A DNA stretch of 12,648 nucleotides from an uncultured Fibrobacter sp. (GTDB lineage: Bacteria > Fibrobacterota > Fibrobacteria > Fibrobacterales > Fibrobacteraceae): NCBI GenBank assembly GCA_937891805.1, contig CALATK010000279.1, positions 1 through 12,648 on the forward strand. Reading direction: 5' to 3'. This document shows positions 1-5,604 of this stretch, in pieces. Position 1 is the first letter of the stretch. The number at the start of each line of letters is the position of its first letter. The notes under the pieces are model-generated. The model did not search any database. It was not told the DNA's origin and saw nothing but the letters and a program-made list of their open reading frames with translations. Made by a program: the position numbers and the translations under genes.

Positions 1-46
1 GGGGAAGAATCCCCCTCGCTTCAGCCCCGACCCCGCCCTTATAATC

Positions 47-76
47 ACGCCCACTCAAATGAGTGGGCGTCTTTTA
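47..76 (+). terminator. Rho-independent terminator-like hairpin
   Basis: A perfect 10-bp stem (47-56 paired with 61-70, ACGCCCACTC against GAGTGGGCGT) closes a 4-base AAAT loop and is followed by a T-rich tract at 72-79. The geometry is that of an intrinsic terminator for a plus-strand gene lying left of the window. The stem is symmetrical, but the run on the other side is poor in A, so termination of minus-strand transcripts is less convincing. Confidence 0.7.
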
Positions 77-80
77 TATA

Positions 81-139
81 ACCCGCCCAGCCGGGTCTTC
101 CGCTACCCCTTCTAACGGGCGCTCAGTCGCCGCGCCCGT
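81..139. repeat. Two GC-rich inverted repeats
   Basis: Two short hairpins lie side by side: ACCCG/CGGGT at 81-85 and 92-96, and ACGGGCG/CGCCCGT at 115-121 and 133-139 with an 11-base loop. The stretch is much richer in GC than the DNA to its right. It resembles a dispersed palindromic element or the degraded tail of a gene. No function can be assigned. Confidence 0.35.
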
Positions 140-201
140 AACGCCTGGCTTACCTCGTTCACCCTGAAAAAAAGGAATTGATTTCTCGCAATTTCAAACG
201 C

Positions 202-230
202 TTGTTTGTTTAATTGAAATAATTTATATT
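202..230 (+). promoter_or_regulatory. Sigma70-like promoter for the DUF3800 gene
   Basis: TTGTTT at 202-207 and TATATT at 225-230 are separated by exactly 17 bp, a near-consensus housekeeping arrangement. Transcription would start near 237. That gives a leader of about 30 nt to the ATG at 269 and leaves the GAGGTG at 234-239 mostly outside the message. Confidence 0.55.
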
Positions 231-268
231 GCAGAGGTGAAATTATTTGATGTATTTTGGGGTTTGTA

Positions 269-1063
269 ATGAAAGAGACTTTGCCACAGAAAATGTTCTA
301 CTACTTTGACGAATCGGGAGATCCGAAAATTCTTGGACATCGTGGCAAGAATCTTTTACAAGAAGGTCTAGTTAGCAAGACGTTCTCTGTCGGTTATGTG
401 GAAATGTCTAATCCTCATCAGTTACTCGTTGATTTGGAAAAGCTTCGCAAAGAATTGATGGAGGACGAATATCTCAAGGCTGTTCCGTCCGTGCAAAATC
501 TTAAGAACGGTTTCCATGCGAATAAAGATTGCGCAGAAGTCAAGGAGAAGGTTTTCAAATTGTTGAAGAAGGCCGATTTTGAAGCCTACATCATAGTTGC
601 ACGTAAAGACGAGTCTATTTTTCGTCGCAAATTCAACATGAGCGACAAGAAGTTGTATAAATTCTTGGTTGCGGAACTCCTGAAGAACCGTTTGCATCTT
701 TATAACAAAATAGATATCTATTTCTCGGAGATGAGTAATATTGTAAGCGTTTCTAATATGACAGAAGCCCTGAATGACGCTATTGTCAAGTTCCGGCAAA
801 AATGGGGGAAAGAAAACACCGGCAAAATTCGCATATTCTTGCAGCAACCGTCGCATTTGCCGTTGCTACAGGTGATTGACTATGTGCTGTGGACTGTGTT
901 CAGGGTATATGAGAAGAACGATTTCCGCTATTTCAACTTCATCAGGGAAAAAATAAAATTGGTGCATGACATCTTTGATGTTCAGGCGAATCAGTTTTAT
1001 GGGACTTTCTATACAGACAAAAATCCGTTAGAGCAAAAAAAATGGAGTCCCATCAGCGGCTAG
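269..1063 (+). CDS. DUF3800 domain-containing protein
   Basis: The 264-residue product starts with the family hallmark YFDESGD (residues 12-18 from the ATG at 269). It ends with a helix carrying LQVIDY (Asp204) followed by a W...R..E pattern, again typical of DUF3800. A FHANKD segment near residue 82 matches the middle motif. The spaced acidic residues suit the RNase H-like fold proposed for the family, but no activity is established; nuclease function is inference. DUF3800 genes are common on mobile elements and in defence-rich regions, which fits the AT-rich surroundings. A TTG at 257 is an in-frame alternative start. ATG 269 is preferred because GGGG at 259-262 sits at ribosome-binding distance. 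The body of the gene is less GC-rich than the genes right of 2400, which hints at separate ancestry. Confidence 0.85.
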   Translation: MKETLPQKMFYYFDESGDPKILGHRGKNLLQEGLVSKTFSVGYVEMSNPHQLLVDLEKLRKELMEDEYLKAVPSVQNLKNGFHANKDCAEVKEKVFKLLKKADFEAYIIVARKDESIFRRKFNMSDKKLYKFLVAELLKNRLHLYNKIDIYFSEMSNIVSVSNMTEALNDAIVKFRQKWGKENTGKIRIFLQQPSHLPLLQVIDYVLWTVFRVYEKNDFRYFNFIREKIKLVHDIFDVQANQFYGTFYTDKNPLEQKKWSPISG

Positions 1064-1283
1064 GTTTCCAAAGAAACGCACGGCGTGGAGCCGACATTCA
1101 CCAACCAAGGACTCTATAGTAAATATACTTTTTTTTGTAGAAAAAGTCAACAAGGTCGAATTGGTCATTTACAAAAATGTCAAAATTTAATCAAAAACGC
1201 TAGTTTTTGTCTCGTAATTCGCGAGATGAAGTTCACCAATTTCTTTTTTTCGACCAAGAATCGCCATAAAAACCTCGTATAAT

Positions 1284-1318
1284 TCGCTACGAAACGACTT
1301 TTTTGCTTTTCGTAGCGA
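1284..1318. repeat. 11-bp inverted repeat (hairpin)
   Basis: TCGCTACGAAA (1284-1294) is the exact reverse complement of TTTCGTAGCGA (1308-1318), with a T-rich 13-base loop. It could act as a weak terminator after the DUF3800 gene, as a dyad operator, or as part of a structured RNA. No clean run of T follows the stem, so termination is not certain. Confidence 0.6.
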
Positions 1319-1360
1319 TTTATCTTGATGTTTTGAATATAGATTATTTTTCTGAGAAAT

Positions 1361-1385
1361 CTCGTAAATTTCGCTGTTTTACGAG
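1361..1385. repeat. 8-bp inverted repeat inside the heptamer cluster
   Basis: CTCGTAAA (1361-1368) pairs perfectly with TTTACGAG (1378-1385) across a 9-base loop. The right arm is also the first member of the 11-bp-spaced direct repeat series, so this dyad joins the inverted and direct parts of the cluster. Confidence 0.55.
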
Positions 1386-1490
1386 TTCATTACGAGCGTT
1401 TTACGAGGTTTTAGGACCCAAAATGGCGAAATTTGCGTAAAAACGGCGCCTTGACCTCGTAATTATTGAACAAAAAGGATTACTGGAAAA

Positions 1491-1604
1491 TCACCCTCCA
1501 CAGAACGCCAGCGACATCACAATCCCCACGAAAATCAAGAACGGCAGCACATTCAACAGCAAGGTGATGGCGCAGGCATCCCCTGCGTCGCCAGCCCCGA
1601 AATC
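1491..1604 (-). pseudogene. C-terminal fragment of a small membrane protein
   Basis: An open minus-strand frame runs from just after an in-frame TAA (1605-1607) to a TGA at 1491-1493, 37 codons with no ATG start. Its last 24 or so residues form a convincing transmembrane helix, reading LLLNVLPFLIFVGIVMSL near the end and closing with CGG. GC-rich third positions contrast with the AT-rich flanks. It looks like the tail of a formerly longer membrane protein brought here by rearrangement. It may also simply be intergenic sequence that happens to be open. Confidence 0.35.
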
Positions 1605-1703
1605 TTAGAAAATACAATCAAGAATCTCTTTGCATGTTTCAATTGTCGCTTCAAATGGAACATCTTTTGCAAACGAAGATTTTTTCGCGTAGTTAATCTT
1701 CAT
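1605..1703 (-). pseudogene. 32-codon frame in the toxin position behind AbiEi
   Basis: The ATG (1701-1703) lies inside the last codons of the AbiEi gene, giving an 11-bp overlap (1693-1703), the coupled arrangement expected for a following toxin gene. The frame starts MKINYAKKSSFAKDV and stops at TAA 1605-1607 after 32 residues. A complete AbiEii nucleotidyltransferase toxin would be several hundred residues long, and no nucleotidyltransferase motif is visible. It is read here as the stub of a truncated partner gene. A genuine micro-protein remains possible. Confidence 0.35.
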
Positions 1704-2301
1704 TCAATACCACCGTCATAAGTTCCGCCACTTTGTTCTCTATTTTCAGTATCTTGGCATAGCGGAGAAGTTTGCGTATGTCCTTGTCTTTTGATTTTGC
1801 GTAAAGCCTGAGCGCCTTGCCGTAAATTTCGGCATCGATCTTTCGGCTGTTTTTGATGATCTCGCAAATCGTTCGTTCCATATCGTAGCATTCTACCAGA
1901 TGCCCAAGAGATGTCTTTATTTTGCAGATTCCCAATTTGTAGGTTTTTTCGTGGGAATCCGTGTGGATTGCGACGGAAGGGTTCGGTGAGAATGGTCGGT
2001 AATTCTTGGGTCCGGTCACTTCGAAGTAATCCGGGAGCTGGTCCGTTAGCCCATGCAAGAATAGCGCGGAAACGTGTGAAAAGATGAATTTGGGATATTT
2101 GTATTGAAACACAAGGTAATCGTCCCGGATCCATTGCTCCTGGGCGTAAAAACCCTTATCTATTTTGACAAGACCTTGCCTTCGTACAAAATCCGTCAAG
2201 AACCACGAGGGAATCTTGTGGCTGTTGATTTGCTTTCGCGTGATGTAGCCGCTGTTCGTGTTCAGTATTTTTTCCAGTTTTTTCTCGTTTGTTTCTTGCA
2301 T
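1693..2301 (-). CDS. AbiEi-type antitoxin / transcriptional regulator
   Basis: The 202-residue product has the layout of type IV toxin-antitoxin AbiEi antitoxins. Residues 5-55 form an N-terminal winged-helix-like region ending GLVKIDKGFYA. The core signature FSHVSALFLHGLTDQLP follows at 74-90, then a YDMERTICEII segment at 139-149 and a helical C terminus. In characterised systems AbiEi represses its own promoter and counters the AbiEii nucleotidyltransferase toxin. The usual downstream toxin gene is absent; only a 32-codon frame follows. This copy therefore appears to be an orphan that may still act as a repressor. The start is the ATG just downstream of a strong promoter, with no clear ribosome-binding site. 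The family call rests on motif recognition. Confidence 0.8.
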   Translation of the reverse strand: MQETNEKKLEKILNTNSGYITRKQINSHKIPSWFLTDFVRRQGLVKIDKGFYAQEQWIRDDYLVFQYKYPKFIFSHVSALFLHGLTDQLPDYFEVTGPKNYRPFSPNPSVAIHTDSHEKTYKLGICKIKTSLGHLVECYDMERTICEIIKNSRKIDAEIYGKALRLYAKSKDKDIRKLLRYAKILKIENKVAELMTVVLNED

Positions 2302-2310
2302 TTTAAACTA

Positions 2311-2339
2311 AATATATAATAAAATGGTTGAAAAAGCAA
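2311..2339 (-). promoter_or_regulatory. Promoter of the AbiEi gene, near-leaderless
   Basis: On the minus strand TTGCTT (2334-2339) and TATATT (2311-2316) are separated by exactly 17 bp. Transcription would begin about 3 nt before the ATG at 2301, so the message would be close to leaderless. This agrees with the absence of a ribosome-binding site. Confidence 0.55.
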
Positions 2340-2414
2340 GTTCTTGTTTCTTTTTGAGGACGCGATAGGATCCATAGAAATTCAGACCGTAGCAATAAAC
2401 CGCCGCGGTCTTTT

Positions 2415-2420
2415 TATATT
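2415..2420 (+). promoter_or_regulatory. TATATT -10 element upstream of the lipoprotein gene
   Basis: TATATT ends 8 bp before the ATG at 2429, so a start site there would leave a leader of only a base or two. No good -35 element is visible at the right distance. There is also no purine-rich ribosome-binding site, as with the neighbouring promoters. Confidence 0.4.
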
Positions 2421-2428
2421 TTCATCAA

Positions 2429-2956
2429 ATGAAGTTCCCTAGGTCCAAATTCGCGGTGTACTGTGTGCTGGTGTCTTCGTGGCTGGCGTTTTGCGCCACA
2501 TCTTGTGATGAAGCAGGCTACGAGACTAAATATTTTGCTCACTTCTGTGCGCAGCAACCCACCGGTGTAGATTCCATAGAAATGCGGGTTACTTTCCAGG
2601 CGGGGGACTCCGTCTGGGAAGGCTCCACATCTGCGGTGTCAGAATACGGATCCTTTGACCATCGAAACATGGCTTGCCTTGACTGCGGCTGGTCTTGCGA
2701 CAGCCTGTTCACGCAAGGTCGTACGAACAAGATTTCAGTGGACATCTCTTTTTACTGTGCAGGCAAAGAAATATCGTTACCACCCTATGTCGTCGATGGT
2801 CGTTCCCATCGTTGGGGCGAAGACGATATCAATTACCGCTTTGTGGAATTTGATGAACGGAAAATCAACGGGGAATATACGGTGGAGACGTTTCTGCCAC
2901 CAGATGATACTTCCTGTGGCAAGTTCGTGAACTACGCCGTGTTGAGGTTGCCGTGA
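2429..2956 (+). CDS. Cysteine-rich putative lipoprotein
   Basis: The 175-residue product opens with a basic N terminus and a hydrophobic stretch (residues 8-22). It then reads CATSC, a plausible but non-consensus lipobox with Cys26 as the acylated residue, so export to the periplasm or outer membrane is likely. Six further cysteines remain in the mature part: Cys40, a CLDCGWSC cluster at 83-90, Cys110 and Cys163. Such a pattern suits disulfide bonding or metal binding. I recognise no family. The gene overlaps the next by 4 bp (GTGA), so the two products are probably made together. The start is the only ATG that provides the signal sequence, and it sits 8 bp past a TATATT element. Confidence 0.7.
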   Translation: MKFPRSKFAVYCVLVSSWLAFCATSCDEAGYETKYFAHFCAQQPTGVDSIEMRVTFQAGDSVWEGSTSAVSEYGSFDHRNMACLDCGWSCDSLFTQGRTNKISVDISFYCAGKEISLPPYVVDGRSHRWGEDDINYRFVEFDERKINGEYTVETFLPPDDTSCGKFVNYAVLRLP

Positions 2957-3726
2957 TTCGTGTCCTTTTTTTGATTGCCTGCCTGGTGTGCGTGACCATG
3001 GCCGACACGGACGAACCGGCACTGCCTCGCAAGAGGCGACGTCACCGTGCGTCGGAATTTGTCTACCCCTATTTTGAAATCTCTGCAGGGGCGCAGTATT
3101 CAAAGTCTGATTACAAGACGGAATCTATTGCCCATTGGTACCACGATACTGACCGGGATGAAATGGTTTACGACAAGGACCTTTATTACAACATCTACTC
3201 CTTTGAAGGTTATGGTCCGCAATTTGAAACGAAGGTGGGTATACTTTTGTTGCAAAGGGGCATTTTTTTTGTTGATTTTGGCCTGGCCTGGTCCTTTGGG
3301 GATGCCTATTACAAGTACTATTCCCGGGACAAGGAGGAATTCAAGGAAAGCGGCGGTCAACTCTGCCCCTTTTATGGTTTTGGAACCAAGGTGTACCCTT
3401 TCGTGAAATTGGTGCCGCTTTTGGACGGGTTCTTTGTAGGGGCTTCAGTATCTTTTTTGGTCCCGGATAATTCTTGGGACAAGTATGATATGGATTATGC
3501 TAGTGAAGAAGTGGGCTATAAATTCGAGATGGGAAACGTCTGGAGCGTTTCGGAACACTATTTTGTGGGCATAACCTTGAGTACGGCCATTTATTGGAGC
3601 GATGTGGGTTCCGATGAGGAATACGGTGACGATGAGTTCCAGGTGAACAAGAACTCCAAGCGGGACCCTGTTGACGAAGTAAACACCTTGCAGTTGGGTG
3701 CTGCTGTGACCATCGTGCGCAAGTAG
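2953..3726 (+). CDS. Putative outer-membrane beta-barrel-like protein
   Basis: The 257-residue protein begins with a classical signal peptide (hydrophobic residues 2-15, likely cleavage after VTMA near residue 17), followed by a basic patch RKRRRHR. The rest alternates aromatic and polar residues, as beta strands of envelope proteins do: YFEISAGAQYS, GIFFVDFGLAWSFG, DGFFVGASVSFLV and HYFVGITLSTAIYW. It closes with a strand-like LGAAVTIV and ends RK instead of a terminal aromatic residue. Translation starts at GTG 2953, inside the stop of the upstream gene, which points to coupled translation and a shared function with that lipoprotein. No specific family is recognised. Confidence 0.7.
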   Translation: MIRVLFLIACLVCVTMADTDEPALPRKRRRHRASEFVYPYFEISAGAQYSKSDYKTESIAHWYHDTDRDEMVYDKDLYYNIYSFEGYGPQFETKVGILLLQRGIFFVDFGLAWSFGDAYYKYYSRDKEEFKESGGQLCPFYGFGTKVYPFVKLVPLLDGFFVGASVSFLVPDNSWDKYDMDYASEEVGYKFEMGNVWSVSEHYFVGITLSTAIYWSDVGSDEEYGDDEFQVNKNSKRDPVDEVNTLQLGAAVTIVRK

Positions 3727-3729
3727 GGC

Positions 3730-3758
3730 TTGCTTGCCGTGCTGTCGAGTTCTATATT
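3730..3758 (+). promoter_or_regulatory. Promoter predicting a leaderless symporter mRNA
   Basis: TTGCTT (3730-3735) and TATATT (3753-3758) are separated by exactly 17 bp. A start site 7 bp past the -10 falls on the A of the ATG at 3765. The hexamers and spacing are identical to those of the AbiEi promoter on the other strand at 2311-2339. Confidence 0.6.
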
Positions 3759-3764
3759 TAGGGT

Positions 3765-4763
3765 ATGTTTAAGGTAATCAAGGCTATTAGCCGTCTGCTT
3801 TCGAACTACGCTTCCCCCTTTGTCATCGCAAGCGCAATTGTCGCATTCTTCGTTCCGGTCGCTTTTGGCTGGGTTCACGGGAATGTATCCTCCGTCATTC
3901 TTGGCGTCATCATGTTGAGCATGGGACTGACCATCTCCATGGATGACGTGCGGAATCTGCTGAAGCAGCCTTTCCACATTCTGCTGGGCGCTGTGGCGCA
4001 GTACACGATTATGCCCTTTGTGGCCTTCGGGCTTACGAAGGTGTTCGGACTGGACCCCTACCTGGCGGTGGGTATCATTCTGGTGGGGTGCTGCCCGGGC
4101 GGTGTTTCCAGCAATGTCATGAGTTTTTTGGCCCGTGGCGATGTCACGTATTCCGTGAGCATGACCATGGTGAGCACCCTCCTTGCGCCTATCATGACTC
4201 CGCTTTTGGTGCTTTGGCTTGCTGACACCAGTATCGACGTGAATGCGAAGGGTATGTTCCTGAACATTCTGTATGTGACAATCGCGCCCATTACCATCGG
4301 GTTCCTCTGCAACTACTTCTTGGGCAAGCGTGCCGTGTTCAAGGAAATCCAGTCCAACATGCCTGCCGTGAGCGTCATAGGCTTGATGCTCATTGTGGGT
4401 GGTGTGGTGGTGACGGTGCGTCCGCAGTTGTTGACCAACGGCTTTTCGCTGATTTTCCTGGTGCTTGCGGTGGTGTTCTGCCACAATGCGCTAGGCTATG
4501 TGCTGGGCTACGGCGTAGGTAGGCTTTTCAACTTCAATACCGCCAAGAAGCGGACCATCGCTATTGAGGTGGGCGTGCAGAACGCCGGCATGGCCACCGT
4601 GCTTGCCATGGCCTTCTTTGCCAATCCAGAAAATGTGGCGGCCAACCCCAAGGCGGTGCTTTGCATGGTGCCTTGTGCCTTGAGCTGTGCCTACCATTCA
4701 ATCAGCGGGACGGTGCTGGCCAACATTTTCGCCTGGTGGGACGGTCGCTCAAAACGGGCCTAG
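3765..4763 (+). CDS. Bile acid:sodium symporter family transporter (BASS)
   Basis: This 332-residue inner-membrane protein has about nine or ten hydrophobic helices. It carries both unwound-helix signatures of the BASS/SBF family: GCCPGGVSSN at 108-117 followed by the conserved FLARGD segment, and EVGVQNAG at 268-275. In structurally known homologues the Glu and Gln of the second motif help bind sodium. Members import organic anions such as bile acids or pantoate using the sodium gradient; the substrate here cannot be told from sequence. Length is normal and the family core is complete. The gene has its own promoter 38 bp after the preceding gene and no ribosome-binding site. Its 3' end overlaps that of the convergent gene by 15 bp, leaving no room for a terminator between them. 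Confidence 0.92.
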   Translation: MFKVIKAISRLLSNYASPFVIASAIVAFFVPVAFGWVHGNVSSVILGVIMLSMGLTISMDDVRNLLKQPFHILLGAVAQYTIMPFVAFGLTKVFGLDPYLAVGIILVGCCPGGVSSNVMSFLARGDVTYSVSMTMVSTLLAPIMTPLLVLWLADTSIDVNAKGMFLNILYVTIAPITIGFLCNYFLGKRAVFKEIQSNMPAVSVIGLMLIVGGVVVTVRPQLLTNGFSLIFLVLAVVFCHNALGYVLGYGVGRLFNFNTAKKRTIAIEVGVQNAGMATVLAMAFFANPENVAANPKAVLCMVPCALSCAYHSISGTVLANIFAWWDGRSKRA

Positions 4764-5576
4764 TCCCAGCATGATGCCCACCCGGTGGCCGGTCTCGAAC
4801 CCGAAAAGGGTCCCTTTGTTGATGGTGTAGTTTATTCCCAGTTCCAGCGGTGCGCCGAATAGCCGAAAGTCCCGTGCCAGGGCGAAGGCGATTTTCATAC
4901 CCCTGTACTTGTCGTCCATCTTGCGGCAGTTTTTGGCCAGGTTGTGGTTCTCCGACTCCTGGAAACGGGCCTGGTAAAGCAGGACCTCGCTGAATTTCCA
5001 GCCGGTCTGTTCCGAATCGCTCCACCAGAGCTTCCAAAGCAGGCTGGCCTTGAACCCGATTTCGTCTCCGGGCTCAAAATTCTTGTCTTCGAGAAACTTG
5101 TTGTAACGCAGGGATGTTCCGAGCAGCAGGTGCCGCGTCGCCGGAAACAGCACGAAGGGTTCCGCGTTCAGCCGGTGGAAACGGTCCTTTTGGGAGCCTT
5201 CGCCGGGCGGAAACCGCCAGCCTGCATCGAGTCCGAAATTCCGGTAAAACAGGGTCCGGACACCTAGATAGCTCTCGTTGAAACCGTTCACGTGCAGGTT
5301 GCAGTAATTGTGGATGTAACCTTCGGTGGAATACTCGTAGCTGTAGCTGGCAAAACGGAAAGAGGTGCTTCCGTAAAAGCTGAACCAGTCGGTAAGGGCG
5401 TATTCCGCCGACACCGTCAGGTCGTTGCTGTAAACGTCGTCGTCCAGTTCCTCGGCTTCTTCTAGGGAGAGTGCCGTTGTCGGGAAATGCAGCGGCACAA
5501 GCCCTTCGGTGGCATATACCTTGGATAGGCATAGGCCGGCAAGTGCGAGTAACAGGTAGGCCGCTTTCCTTTGCAT
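4749..5576 (-). CDS. Putative outer-membrane beta-barrel protein
   Basis: The 275-residue product starts with a signal peptide (MQRKAAYLLLALAGLCL, likely cleavage after VYA near residue 23). It continues with amphipathic strands rich in Tyr, Trp and Phe, such as FSFYGSTSFRFASYSYEY, and ends RVGIMLGLGPF. A C-terminal strand finishing in Phe is the classical beta-signal read by the BAM machinery, which supports an outer-membrane barrel. No family can be named. ATG 5576 is preferred to the in-frame TTG at 5582 because it begins the signal peptide directly. The gene diverges from the CotH lipoprotein across 28 bp and overlaps the symporter gene tail to tail. Confidence 0.75.
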   Translation of the reverse strand: MQRKAAYLLLALAGLCLSKVYATEGLVPLHFPTTALSLEEAEELDDDVYSNDLTVSAEYALTDWFSFYGSTSFRFASYSYEYSTEGYIHNYCNLHVNGFNESYLGVRTLFYRNFGLDAGWRFPPGEGSQKDRFHRLNAEPFVLFPATRHLLLGTSLRYNKFLEDKNFEPGDEIGFKASLLWKLWWSDSEQTGWKFSEVLLYQARFQESENHNLAKNCRKMDDKYRGMKIAFALARDFRLFGAPLELGINYTINKGTLFGFETGHRVGIMLGLGPF

Positions 5577-5604
5577 AGGCAAAATTTATATTTTGATAGT
5601 CCCA
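5577..5604. promoter_or_regulatory. 28-bp divergent promoter core
   Basis: The two start codons, 5576 on the minus strand and 5605 on the plus strand, are only 28 bp apart. A single AT core supplies TATATT on the plus strand (5587-5592) and TATAAA on the minus strand (5585-5590). The -10 elements therefore overlap, and any -35 element must lie inside the opposite coding sequence. Leaders would be about 6 nt or shorter, and there is no ribosome-binding site. Confidence 0.5.

Larger units (their letters stand above)
1211..1462. repeat. Cluster of CTCGTAA / TTACGAG heptamers
   Basis: CTCGTAA occurs at 1211-1217, 1361-1367 and 1456-1462, with a one-base variant CTCGTAT at 1274-1280. The reverse complement TTACGAG occurs at 1379-1385, 1390-1396 and 1401-1407. 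The three inverted copies start exactly 11 bp apart, so they lie on one face of the helix. Three of the forward copies continue into a related AATTCGC-type tail (1211, 1274, 1361). The arrangement recalls iterons or multi-site operators. The binding partner is unknown. Confidence 0.7.
1064..1490. other. AT-rich intergenic stretch without a credible gene
   Basis: No convincing coding frame is present on either strand. The only long plus-strand frame (1085-1282) begins at a GTG, has low-complexity Phe/Lys-rich composition and shows no recognisable motif. What the stretch does hold is a heptamer cluster and hairpins, listed separately. It may contain an untranslated RNA, or sites for a DNA-binding protein. 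Confidence 0.5.

Noticed and set aside
1..180. tRNA or rRNA fragment in the GC-rich left end
   Set aside because: The hairpins do not form a cloverleaf, no conserved tRNA T-loop sequence is present, and nothing resembles rRNA.
250..309. Short frame starting at ATG 250 behind GAGGTG, overlapping the DUF3800 start
   Set aside because: Only 19 codons, no conserved features, and the predicted transcript starts inside the GAGGTG, so it would not serve as a ribosome-binding site.
1085..1282. 65-codon plus-strand frame after DUF3800
   Set aside because: GTG start without ribosome-binding site, Phe/Lys/Asn-rich composition expected of AT-rich noncoding DNA, no motif, and it runs through repeat copies.
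1211..1462. CRISPR array
   Set aside because: The repeats are only 7 bp, occur in both orientations and have irregular spacing apart from the 11-bp trio; there are no spacer-length units and no cas genes.
3591..4484. 297-codon minus-strand frame opposite the BASS gene
   Set aside because: His/Gln/Arg-rich shadow of a clear membrane transporter gene; the composition is that of an antisense frame.
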